Assembly: GCA_951812335.1 (NCBI GenBank)
Contig: OX638293.1
Coordinates: 968,731-1,032,730 of the forward strand
Length of the DNA: 64,000 nt
Reading direction: 5' to 3'
DNA from: Rhodothermales bacterium
Lineage (GTDB): Bacteria > Bacteroidota > Rhodothermia > Rhodothermales > VXPQ01
The position numbers and the translations under genes are program-made. The notes beneath the pieces were generated by a model. It ran no database searches. It was not told the origin of the DNA and saw nothing but the letters and a program-made list of their open reading frames with translations. Below, piece by piece: positions 17,763 through 26,282 of this stretch. Positions within the stretch are counted from its first letter, which is position 1; every line of letters begins with the position of its first letter.

Positions 17763-19511
17763 GTGAAGACCATCGCAATACGCTTGAGGGGGCCGGGCTC
17801 GAAGGCGGAGAGATTGGCTATATCGTGGCACCTGTGGGGATGGGGTCTTCTTCTGGCGTTGAGTATGGCGGCCTGTATGCGCGAAGCGCCGCCGGACGAA
17901 CATGACCGCATTTTGACGACCGCGGACGGCGTGTCGATCACCGTGGGCGATTTCGAGACGTCCTACGTGGCTTTCCTCATCTCCACAGGGCAAAACGATA
18001 CACCCGCTAACCGCTACCTGCATCTTGCCGCGCTGACAGACGCATCCCTGCTGGCCGACGAAGCGGCGCGGCGCGACTATGGGGCGGATAGCGCGTTCCG
18101 ATCCATCGTCGAGCGCGCGCGGCGGCAGGCTGTCGGCGGGCGCTTCTTCGAAACGGCGTTCCTGGAAACCCTGCCGCCCATCGACGACGCCGAAGTGCGC
18201 CGGGCATTTGTCCGGTCGAAACAGCAGGTCGTCGCGCGGCATCTCTTTTACCGCGACCCCGCCGAAGCGGAAGCTGCCCATGCGCGGCTGCTGGCAGGCC
18301 GCGATTTTCTGGAAGAAGCGGCCGTCTGTTATAACCTTTCTACCGTCGATTCGTCGGCGGGCATGCTGGGTCCCATCCGTTACTTTCAGGTGGACGACGC
18401 CTTTGCCGAAGCGGCGTTCGCACTTGATGTCGGGGAGATATCGGAACCGGTTCGTTCGCGCTACGGCTACCACATCATCCGGGCGGAAGAAAAATTGGGC
18501 ACGCCCATCGTCATGGAATCCGAATACCTTAATCGCAAGAAAGGGATAACGACCCAGGTGGCCCTTCGTACGCGGCGGCTCGAAGGCGATCGCTTCGTCC
18601 GTACGTTCATGGAAGGGCTGCACGTACAGGTCGACGCGCCTGCTGTTCAAAGTCTTGCGCAGGCGATCCGGCGCCTCGAAAACCGTGTGGCGCCGGGACC
18701 CGTGGAGTTGAACATGGCCCCGGAAACGGTGCAGCCCGACCTGCGCGCACTGCACGAGGAACTCACGCCGGACACCCCGCTGGCCACCTACACATTCGAG
18801 GGCGAGACTATTGTCTTTACGGCGGGCGACTACTACTTCTGGCTGTCCGAACTGCCGTTTTCCGAAGCGCGTACCCGTACTTCAGCCTCCGTGGGTCGTG
18901 CTTTACGCAATGACGCGCTCTTCCGCGCCGGCCTGCGTAATGGCCTGGATAACGATCCGCGGGTGGCGGCCGAGGTGGAGCGCAAAGGCCGCCGTGAACT
19001 TACCCGACGTATCCGGGACACGCTGCGCACGAACCTTCCTGCCGCGATTTCCGAAACGGATCTTCGCGCCGCGTTCGATCGCAGTCCCGCGGCCCGGCAG
19101 CATCGCTGGATTGCCGACTTCTGGACCATCTCCTTCGCCGCGCAGTCGGAAGCGGAAGCGGCGCAGGCTCTGTTGACGTCCGACCCGTCGCGGGCGCCGG
19201 ACTACGATCGTTATGCCGAGTATACGGAAGCGAGCCTGGATACCCTGCCTCGATGGGCTGTGGCGGTTCGGCAGGCCCCCATTCGGCAGGCGATGCTTGC
19301 CCGCCAGGCTTCCGGCGCCTGGGCTCTGGTCCGCGTGGAGAAACGCCGCAAGGAACCCGCAACTACATATGCGACAGTTAGGGATTCGCTCCAGCGTGCC
19401 GTGGCGCCGCGCTACAACGAGTACCGTCTCCTCCAACGACTTTACGATCGGGCAACCGTGACAACGGACACCCTGTTGTTTGAGCGGATCATGAAGCTCG
19501 ACGGGGAATGA
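17763..19511 (+). CDS. PpiC/SurA-type peptidyl-prolyl isomerase lipoprotein
   Basis: A 582-residue lipoprotein with lipobox LSMAAC. It has an N-terminal SurA-like helical segment, then a parvulin (PPIC) domain around residues 155-245 (RHLFYRDPAEAEAAHARL, then VGEISEPVRSRYGYHIIRA), then a second long helical region. The role would be folding of outer-membrane or secreted proteins in the periplasm. The start is GTG at 17763; no nearby ATG precedes the lipobox with a charged n-region. It closes the TonB receptor/secreted protein/PorV cassette and may be the dedicated chaperone for its large cargo (inference). Confidence 0.85.
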   Translation: MKTIAIRLRGPGSKAERLAISWHLWGWGLLLALSMAACMREAPPDEHDRILTTADGVSITVGDFETSYVAFLISTGQNDTPANRYLHLAALTDASLLADEAARRDYGADSAFRSIVERARRQAVGGRFFETAFLETLPPIDDAEVRRAFVRSKQQVVARHLFYRDPAEAEAAHARLLAGRDFLEEAAVCYNLSTVDSSAGMLGPIRYFQVDDAFAEAAFALDVGEISEPVRSRYGYHIIRAEEKLGTPIVMESEYLNRKKGITTQVALRTRRLEGDRFVRTFMEGLHVQVDAPAVQSLAQAIRRLENRVAPGPVELNMAPETVQPDLRALHEELTPDTPLATYTFEGETIVFTAGDYYFWLSELPFSEARTRTSASVGRALRNDALFRAGLRNGLDNDPRVAAEVERKGRRELTRRIRDTLRTNLPAAISETDLRAAFDRSPAARQHRWIADFWTISFAAQSEAEAAQALLTSDPSRAPDYDRYAEYTEASLDTLPRWAVAVRQAPIRQAMLARQASGAWALVRVEKRRKEPATTYATVRDSLQRAVAPRYNEYRLLQRLYDRATVTTDTLLFERIMKLDGE

Positions 19512-19572
19512 TAGGGGTCGACGCCGTCCACCCGGGGATGACGCCCGACGGAGCGTGCCCCCCGGAAAAGAT

Positions 19573-20829
19573 TCACCGGCGCTGGCCAAGCCGCTCCCGA
19601 ACCGCCTCTACCGCAGGGTTGCCCTCGCCGTAGCGGAATGCGCGACGCAGCGCGGTATCCGCCTTGACGAGCTGCCCCGTACTCAGGTGCAGCAAACCCA
19701 GATTAGCCCATGCCTCGGCATGCGTCGAGTCGATGCGCAACACCTTGTTGAACAACGTTTCGGCTTCGGCATGCCGCCCCGTTTGCGCATACAGCGTGGC
19801 GATGTTGGCTTGCAGCGCCAGATTTTGCGGGCGCAGGCTGAGTGCGACATGATAGACCTTGAGCGCTTCCGCCAGCCGGCCCGAGCGGCGCAAAGCATCG
19901 GCATAGATCAATTGCGTCTGGAAACTTTCCGGCGTGGTTCGCGCTTCCCGCCCGTAGCGTGCGATGTCCTGCTGCTCCGCACGCAACCGGTCGGCTCGGG
20001 CAAGCATCGTGGCGGCCTCATCCAACCTGTCCAGATCCCGTAAGGATTGGCCCAGCGAGAAGGCGGCCCGATAGTTCCATGGTTGTGCATCCAGCACGGC
20101 GCGCAAGTGCGGAATCGCCGTAGCCGGTTCACCCACCCGGCGGAGCAGGGCGCCCACCTTGTAACGATATGCGAGGTTGGCGGTGTCGAGGGCAAAAGCC
20201 TTTTCGGCATTCGCCAGCGCCGCGCTGAAGTCGCCTTCGCGTTCATACCAGTCGGTAAGCGCCGCATACGCAGGAATGTAGTCCGGATCGACGGCAACGG
20301 CCTGCAGGTAGGCTTCCCGCGCCTCCGCTGCGTTGCCCAGTACCTCGTGGGTGCCGCCGAGCCCGTGCCACGGATTGGGATCGTTGCTGCGTTCGGTCTC
20401 ACGCGTGTAGAAGGCCAGCGCCTCACGGTAGCGACGGCTTTGGAACGCTACATTCCCGAGATTGTGGGCAAGTCCGGGGTAATCGGACTGCATTCGTTCC
20501 ACTTCGCGCCACGACGCCCCCGCTTCGTCAATGCGTCCCAATTCGAAATAAATCAGCCCCTGCACGAAGTAACCGTCGGGGGAGAAAGGCGCGTGCGTTA
20601 TCGCGCTGTCGGCGAAGGCGAGTCCCTGCACGTAGTTCTGACGGGCCAGCGCCTGCCGCGCTAATTGCACGAAGCGTGCGGCTGAGGGGGATACAGGGAT
20701 TGTATTTTGAAGCGATTCCGGGGGATCGGAATCTTTGTTGTTACCGTCCGTACCGGAACCGCATCCTCCCACGATGACGAGCAAGAGGATAAGGAAAGAG
20801 ATGCGACGGATGGAGCTGACCGGGCACAT
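19573..20829 (-). CDS. TPR-repeat lipoprotein
   Basis: A 418-residue lipoprotein: the signal sequence ends in the lipobox IVGGC at residues 19-23. The rest is a run of tetratricopeptide repeats, about nine 34-residue units recognisable by W/L-G-Y-A-P spacing (FVQGLIYFELGRIDEA, WHGLGGTHEVLGNAAEAREA, AWANLGLLHLSTGQLVKA). It probably serves as a scaffold at the membrane. It follows the DUF5916 gene on the same strand with 102 nt between and may be co-transcribed. No enzymatic domain is visible. Confidence 0.88.
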   Translation of the reverse strand: MCPVSSIRRISFLILLLVIVGGCGSGTDGNNKDSDPPESLQNTIPVSPSAARFVQLARQALARQNYVQGLAFADSAITHAPFSPDGYFVQGLIYFELGRIDEAGASWREVERMQSDYPGLAHNLGNVAFQSRRYREALAFYTRETERSNDPNPWHGLGGTHEVLGNAAEAREAYLQAVAVDPDYIPAYAALTDWYEREGDFSAALANAEKAFALDTANLAYRYKVGALLRRVGEPATAIPHLRAVLDAQPWNYRAAFSLGQSLRDLDRLDEAATMLARADRLRAEQQDIARYGREARTTPESFQTQLIYADALRRSGRLAEALKVYHVALSLRPQNLALQANIATLYAQTGRHAEAETLFNKVLRIDSTHAEAWANLGLLHLSTGQLVKADTALRRAFRYGEGNPAVEAVRERLGQRR

Positions 20830-20931
20830 GTCGAATTTCCCAGAGAGAATAATCCCTTCTATGCATTTTTCGAATAAAAGTACTCCTGTCTATGCAATAA
20901 ATGCATAATTCGTTTCTTCCGGCTCGAACCC

Positions 20932-23634
20932 TTACGAGCTGAACCACCAGTTCATTTTCAGCACAAACACATTTTCCATGGGCGCTGTCGCCAACTGGTC
21001 GAGCGATGGCCCGAATTCGAGGTAGGGATCGTCCGTGAAGTCGGATCGCTGCTGCGTCCAGACCAGATACAGTGTAGAACCCGGTCGGTATTCCCAGCGC
21101 ACCAGGGCGGTCCCTCGCAGCGAAGCCAGGTTGAAGTCGCGGTTGGGAAGTTCAATGGCTTCGGCAGGTCCAGCGGCTCCGTCCGGGTCCGCCACCAGCG
21201 TTTCCGCATCGAACGTCGAGCCTTCTTCCCCGTAGCGTACGAAGTCGTAGGACCGAGAGCGGGCCAGTTCCTTGTACTCCGAATAATCGCCTACGGAAAT
21301 AAGTGGCTGCGCATACAGCTGGAAACTCAGTTTCGGGGTAAATGTCCAGTTGAGCCGCACGGTGGAGGACAATGCCACCTGATCGAGTTTGGCGAATACG
21401 TACCGCCTTCCGAACGTTCGGGTGGCCAGCGGATCTTCGAATGCGTCCACCCATTGGGCCTTTTCCGTTCCCCATGAAACGGAAGGGTTGACGGTAAGGG
21501 CTACGTTGGGCGCCGCTTTCCACTCGATATCCATCTCCAGTTCGGTTTCGTTTTCCGATTCTCCACGTTCGATATCCAGCCCCAGCCCGACCACAAACAG
21601 CTTGCGCCGGTCGGAATACACGGACAAGCCCAGCCCCATACCCGGCGGATCCAGCATCAGTGGGCCGCCGCGCGTGCGCCGCGTGTTCACTGTCTCCGGA
21701 CCGACGAAAAAGCGGACAAACGCCCTGTAGTAGTTTGGAAATTCAACGCGGGAGAAAGCGAAGGCGCCCGCCGAGGACACGTTTCCGGAATAGTCGATAC
21801 TTCGGAAGAGGGCGGCCATTGCAAACGCCTCCCTCGTAAAGCGAGCGGGATCGGGCCAACTGTAGCCCAGTGCGACATGCCCATTAATCACGTCCGATCC
21901 GTATTGGAAGCCAGTATCGTTCACATCGAAGGAAGGAGACACCGTCCCTATCGCCGTATTGAAGGTAATGCGTCCGCGCTCCCTGCTCAGGTTCAGGCGC
22001 CCACCCCAGCCGCTCAGTGACGTCGCGCTGCTGTCGATAGCAACATGATCGATATCCGGACGCTGGAAATAATGCAGCGAACTGCGCTGGATGTCGAGCA
22101 ACCGCTGTCTGGTTCCCTCCAGGCGGGACGAACCGGCCCAGCCATACAACACCCATGTATGTTCCGCATCGAGGAATGTCCATCCGTCCACGCCCAAACT
22201 CAACGACCGCTTGTTCATCTGGTCCATGAGGCGCTTGTCCGAGAAAAACCGCTGGTTGAGCGTGGACAGAAAGCCCAGCCCGTGGCGCCCGCCCGTGAAT
22301 TCTTTCTGGGCGCGGTAGACGCCGTGGTAGGCCGTTGGCTCTACTTCCGCCCTGGATCGCACGCCGACTTCACTCTGCAGACGAGCATGCTCCCGGGCTG
22401 TGAGCGCCTGCATGGTTCCCACGTTCCAGCTGCCGTTCAACTTTCCAATCACCTTGGCGGCGCCGAGAATGCGCGTGCCGTCCGGCATGTCCGAAAATGC
22501 ATGGTCGGGTAAACCGCCCGCCGGCGAACGCCCGATGCGACGGCTGTAGAAGAACGACGGACTGCTCCAGTTAAATCCGAAAGTATTGCTGCCGCCACCC
22601 TCCCCGAAATTGCCGAACACCGAAGATCCTTCGATGAAGAACGGGCGTTTTTCCGGGAAATACGTTTCGTAATCACTCAGGTTGATGACGGCAGGGTCCA
22701 CTTCCACCTGTCCGAAATCCGGATTCAAGGTGGCGTTCAGCGTCAGATTGGACGTAAGGCCGTACCGTACGTCCACGCCGCCGTCTATGCCATACGCGGA
22801 GCCGTCGTTGAACGGGTTGCCGTCGCTGACCGTTTGATCGTAGGAGGCGCGCGACGTGATATAGGGAATCGCTTCCAGTTGGCGGCTCGGACGCACATCC
22901 CGGATGCCTACGAGTTCCGGGAAGCGGCTCACGAAGCCGCTTTCGTTCCTGGGCGTGTAGACGAGATAGGCGTGTTCCTGCTTGCGCGAGATGCCGCGCA
23001 CGAAATTGACGCCCCACACATACCTATCCTGCTGGTAGAACCGCAGTTGCGAATACGGGATGCGCATCTCGGCAGTCCAGCCTTCCGGCGTCCGCTGGAC
23101 ACGCCCTTGCCACACGCCATCCCAGTCGGAATCGTCGTTGTTGTCGTTCAGGAGCACCCCGTCATGGAGTGTGCCGGCGGCGGTCAGTCCAAAATAGTAT
23201 CCGCTCCGGCGGTCCAGATAAGGATCGAGGAAGATCGCGAAGAAATCGGATTCCTGCTGCGCATCGCGGCGCCCGAGCCGGGCAACGATCGAGTCCGGCG
23301 CGCTATCGAACAAACGAGCTCCTACATAGATCGCCTCGCTGTCGTACAGGACGATGGCCTCGGTGCGCTCGGTCGCCGGCATTCCCTGGTCGGGATCCCG
23401 CTGGATAAATCGGGTGGTGACGACGCCCCGCTCCCATGCCGGTTCTTCCAGCAGGCCGTCTACCTGTATAGGCTCGAGCGTCGCTGTTGCGGTAACCGCC
23501 CGTATCCCGACCGAGTCTTTCGTGGAGGCATCCTGCGCACGGGTATGCGTCTGACTCCAGCCTGCGGGCGCCAGGCGCGTTATCGCTGCAAAGATCAGCA
23601 TGAAAAAACACAGAATACGCGCCGTCGCAAGCAT
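20932..23634 (-). CDS. DUF5916 protein: CBM9-like domain plus outer-membrane barrel
   Basis: 900 residues. After a signal peptide comes a CBM9-like β-sandwich (PIQVDGLLEEPAWERG, ... IYVGARLFDSAPDSI, about residues 55-240, ending WGVNFVRGISRKQE). The DUF5916 region follows with its hallmark LNPDFGQVEVDPAVINLSDY and FFPEKRPFFIEG-like block (ETYFPEKRPFFIEGSSVF), then a β-barrel-like C-terminal half ending in KMNWWFSS. The family is widespread in the FCB group; members lie in the outer membrane, possibly handling sugars or peptides, and no reaction is established. The upstream region contains a truncated repeat (copy G). Confidence 0.88.
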   Translation of the reverse strand: MLATARILCFFMLIFAAITRLAPAGWSQTHTRAQDASTKDSVGIRAVTATATLEPIQVDGLLEEPAWERGVVTTRFIQRDPDQGMPATERTEAIVLYDSEAIYVGARLFDSAPDSIVARLGRRDAQQESDFFAIFLDPYLDRRSGYYFGLTAAGTLHDGVLLNDNNDDSDWDGVWQGRVQRTPEGWTAEMRIPYSQLRFYQQDRYVWGVNFVRGISRKQEHAYLVYTPRNESGFVSRFPELVGIRDVRPSRQLEAIPYITSRASYDQTVSDGNPFNDGSAYGIDGGVDVRYGLTSNLTLNATLNPDFGQVEVDPAVINLSDYETYFPEKRPFFIEGSSVFGNFGEGGGSNTFGFNWSSPSFFYSRRIGRSPAGGLPDHAFSDMPDGTRILGAAKVIGKLNGSWNVGTMQALTAREHARLQSEVGVRSRAEVEPTAYHGVYRAQKEFTGGRHGLGFLSTLNQRFFSDKRLMDQMNKRSLSLGVDGWTFLDAEHTWVLYGWAGSSRLEGTRQRLLDIQRSSLHYFQRPDIDHVAIDSSATSLSGWGGRLNLSRERGRITFNTAIGTVSPSFDVNDTGFQYGSDVINGHVALGYSWPDPARFTREAFAMAALFRSIDYSGNVSSAGAFAFSRVEFPNYYRAFVRFFVGPETVNTRRTRGGPLMLDPPGMGLGLSVYSDRRKLFVVGLGLDIERGESENETELEMDIEWKAAPNVALTVNPSVSWGTEKAQWVDAFEDPLATRTFGRRYVFAKLDQVALSSTVRLNWTFTPKLSFQLYAQPLISVGDYSEYKELARSRSYDFVRYGEEGSTFDAETLVADPDGAAGPAEAIELPNRDFNLASLRGTALVRWEYRPGSTLYLVWTQQRSDFTDDPYLEFGPSLDQLATAPMENVFVLKMNWWFSS

Positions 23635-23787
23635 AAGAGTCTGAAAATGGGTTGTTCGAAACCTTTTTGACGGGCCAAATGGCGAGATATGACGCCCGCT
23701 CCTCGACTACAGGACCATTTGAACCACTATCCTTTTTGCGCGATACGTAAACGGAAGGAGATGGTTGCACGGTGCGCAGATCCGGCC

Positions 23788-23975
23788 GTGCGCCGGGCTC
23801 CACACAATGAGGAATGACGCGGCCAGCGCGCTTCTCGCAGCCTCCCGAAGGGCGCTTCACGCCCGCACTGTCCCGAATCCGCAGCGTTTCCCGCTAATTC
23901 CGACGATGCAATTATGATATTTTTTACGCACGAACGTGAAGCGCTGAGCGAAGTGGACTTGATCAGAGTATCCTT
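23788..23975 (+). repeat. interspersed TIR repeat, left end missing (copy G)
   Basis: Begins at the internal hairpin (GTGCG...CACAC) and runs to the right terminus GATCAGAGTATCCTT. Same orientation as copy C. About 75 bp of the left end, including its terminal repeat, is absent. It lies between the divergent/parallel starts of the DUF5916 gene and the GH5 stop. Confidence 0.8.
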
Positions 23976-24009
23976 AAATCATTGGCCGCAGGATGCGAGC
24001 AAGTCCTGC

Positions 24010-26112
24010 TTACGGGATGGCCGTTACGGGCGCTGTCAGGAGGTGCGTGCGTTTTCCGTCTTCCAGAAACAGGCGTGAGAAATACATACCCGGAGGCAGG
24101 TCGGCGCGCACGGACAACGTGTGCTCTCCCGTCCCGAACGTTTCCGGAGAATGCACATATACGGTGCGTCCCAGCATGTCCACCATCTCAAGGCGGGCCC
24201 GTACGGGTCGGTCGGTCCGGAACGCCAGCTGGACTTCTCCGGAAAACGGATTGGGCCAGGCGCCTTCCAGCCGCATCCCCTGCGGGAGTTCATCCGCCTG
24301 TTCGGCGGAGGTGGACTCCTTCAGCGCAAAGCGCATCCGGTTCAGGTTGAATCCCCCATTGCGCACCGCCATTCTCAGAATATGCTCGCCGGCGGCCAAC
24401 TTCGCGTCCCGCAGCCACAACGAATCCCACGCTTGCCATCCGCCTGTGACAGGCACAATTATATTGCCGCCAAGCCGTTCGTTGTTCAGCCACAGGCTGA
24501 AGGTTCCGCCATTATCGGCTGCATCGGCGGCGACGCGAATCTCGACGTCATAGATTCCCGTCTTCTCGATCTGCACGGTCCACGTCAGCCATTCGCCCGT
24601 TTCGATCCATCCCACATTATATTCGAAGCCTTCCGGATCCATTGATTTCTCGATGTCCACCCCGTCATTGCGGTATTCGTACCCCTGGTTGCCGACCCCG
24701 TCTCGTCCATCGACCCGCATGAGATCGCTGTCGTGGTAGGTGGTGCCGGCATGTCCGATATCGTAATCCGCGGCGTTGACGATGCCGGGGATGGGATGTT
24801 CTTTGAAGGGTTTGCGCAGCGTGGCGTACTCCGGATCCAAAAGCGCCGCAAGGACGCCGGGCCGCGTGATGCAGGAATCGAGGTCCAATCCCTCGGCCAT
24901 GGAGAAGAGTCCCTCGCTGGCTGCCCGCGGGGCAGGACGGGGACCGTTGCCGTTCCAGTAGTCGAGTACATTCTTGTAGCCCGGCGTAAACGGCGCGGAA
25001 AGCGGGCTGGTGATCGTCGCTATTTTCTTGTGCGTCCACCAGTTCCAACCGATTCCGTGCGCCTCCGCGAGCCGGGTTACCGCAAAAAACCACGGGTTCG
25101 AGTTTTCCCCCGATTCGCCCAGCCAGAGCGGCACGTTGGTTTTTCTACTAAAATCCAGAAGATAATTGATGGTGCCGACGTCCGTGGCGTTCCAGTACTT
25201 GTGGAAGGCGTAGACGATATTGTCGTCGGGGAGGTTTTCCAGTTCTGGAGGGAATGTGGTGGCGTAGTAATTCCCCTCTATAAAAATGATATGGTTCGTA
25301 TCGATCTGGCGGACGGCTTCGATGAGCCGCACGTACAGCGCGCGCAGGGCTTCCGATTGCTCCTCTCCAGTCCACTCGTTGGGGCTGCCCGGGGCACAAG
25401 AGGCTGCACCGTCGCGGCAGCCGGGCGTGACGGGTTCGTTGATCAGGTCATATCCGATGATGTATGGCTCGTTTACGTAGCGTCGGGCAATCTCGGTCCA
25501 TACGGTCACCAGTTGGTCCTGATACGGGTCGGGCTCCGTCCAGAGACGGGCCACGCCGTCGCTGTCGCTGATCTCGCCATGGTTCTGGCCGCCGGGCGCG
25601 GCGTGCATGTCCAGAATGAGATCGATATCGTACTTGCGGCACCAGTCGAGAAGGTCGTCGATCGTTTTAAACCCGCTCTCGATGAACGTTTCGGTATCCG
25701 GGTCGAAGAGCAGGTTGTAATGCATGGGCAGGCGAATATGATCGAATCCCCATTCGGCGATAGCCGCAATATCTTTTTCTGCGACGTATTTGGCCCGGTA
25801 TATCTCGAAAAAACGATCCGCTCCGCTCTCGCCGATCAGGCTCGCTATCTGTGCCCGGATGGAACGCGGAGAGCCGCCATCGGGGGGGAAAATGTGGAGC
25901 ATATATCCCTCAGGTACGAGCCAGCCGCCCAGCCCGAGTCCGCGTATGACGACGGGATCGCCGTCCCGATTGAGGATCTGCCTACCCTCGGTTCGAAAAA
26001 AGCCTTGCCCCTGTGCCGGAAGAATCAGGAGAAAAGCGGCAACAGCTCCTGCGACGCACCGGGCGCCTGATCGCAGTATCGCACGCAATCCGTTGTCATG
26101 ACAATTTTTCAT
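24010..26112 (-). CDS. GH5 family glycosidase with CBM6-like module and T9SS sorting domain
   Basis: A secreted glycoside hydrolase of 700 residues. The GH5 (β/α)8 catalytic domain spans about residues 38-420. The acid/base Glu226 is in YDLINEP and the nucleophile Glu333 in LWLGESGENS. DHIRLPMHYN (substrate-binding Arg) and the His-rich DMHAAPGGQNHG are present. A CBM6-like module follows (about 440-580: YDIGHAGTTYHDSDL, then GEWLTWTVQIEKTGIYDVEI, HILRMAV). The end is a T9SS type A sorting domain (EGAWPNPFSGEVQLAF, VDMLGRTVY, LPPGMYF). The likely substrate is a β-glucan or similar plant glucan. It is divergent from the CBM protein gene across a 170-bp shared promoter region. Confidence 0.92.
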   Translation of the reverse strand: MKNCHDNGLRAILRSGARCVAGAVAAFLLILPAQGQGFFRTEGRQILNRDGDPVVIRGLGLGGWLVPEGYMLHIFPPDGGSPRSIRAQIASLIGESGADRFFEIYRAKYVAEKDIAAIAEWGFDHIRLPMHYNLLFDPDTETFIESGFKTIDDLLDWCRKYDIDLILDMHAAPGGQNHGEISDSDGVARLWTEPDPYQDQLVTVWTEIARRYVNEPYIIGYDLINEPVTPGCRDGAASCAPGSPNEWTGEEQSEALRALYVRLIEAVRQIDTNHIIFIEGNYYATTFPPELENLPDDNIVYAFHKYWNATDVGTINYLLDFSRKTNVPLWLGESGENSNPWFFAVTRLAEAHGIGWNWWTHKKIATITSPLSAPFTPGYKNVLDYWNGNGPRPAPRAASEGLFSMAEGLDLDSCITRPGVLAALLDPEYATLRKPFKEHPIPGIVNAADYDIGHAGTTYHDSDLMRVDGRDGVGNQGYEYRNDGVDIEKSMDPEGFEYNVGWIETGEWLTWTVQIEKTGIYDVEIRVAADAADNGGTFSLWLNNERLGGNIIVPVTGGWQAWDSLWLRDAKLAAGEHILRMAVRNGGFNLNRMRFALKESTSAEQADELPQGMRLEGAWPNPFSGEVQLAFRTDRPVRARLEMVDMLGRTVYVHSPETFGTGEHTLSVRADLPPGMYFSRLFLEDGKRTHLLTAPVTAIP

Positions 26113-26282
26113 CGTAGTCTCTTTCGTTGCGATACGGGACCGTTATGCACATGCCACAGATGCCACAGCATGAGGGATAGCCATATATTATGAAAAACTC
26201 TTGCACTATGTGAAATTTTAATGTAAATAGTAAGGCTGTCTCATAAACATCTTCCCCTTCCTTATCCCGAGCGAGCTCCTTA
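26113..26282. promoter_or_regulatory. divergent promoter region with tandem 9-bp motif
   Basis: A 170-bp A+T-rich spacer between the divergent GH5 and carbohydrate-binding protein genes. It contains two adjacent copies of ATGCCACAG (26151-26168) that also make the inverted ATGC...GCAT, followed by a poly-A/T segment (26186-26235). A shared operator is plausible; no regulator gene is adjacent. Confidence 0.4.

Noticed and set aside
14903..17941. A 1012-codon open frame on the minus strand
   Set aside because: It lies fully antisense to the secreted protein and PorV-like genes, whose translations carry clear signals and motifs. Long antisense frames are expected in G+C-rich coding DNA and this one shows no domain.
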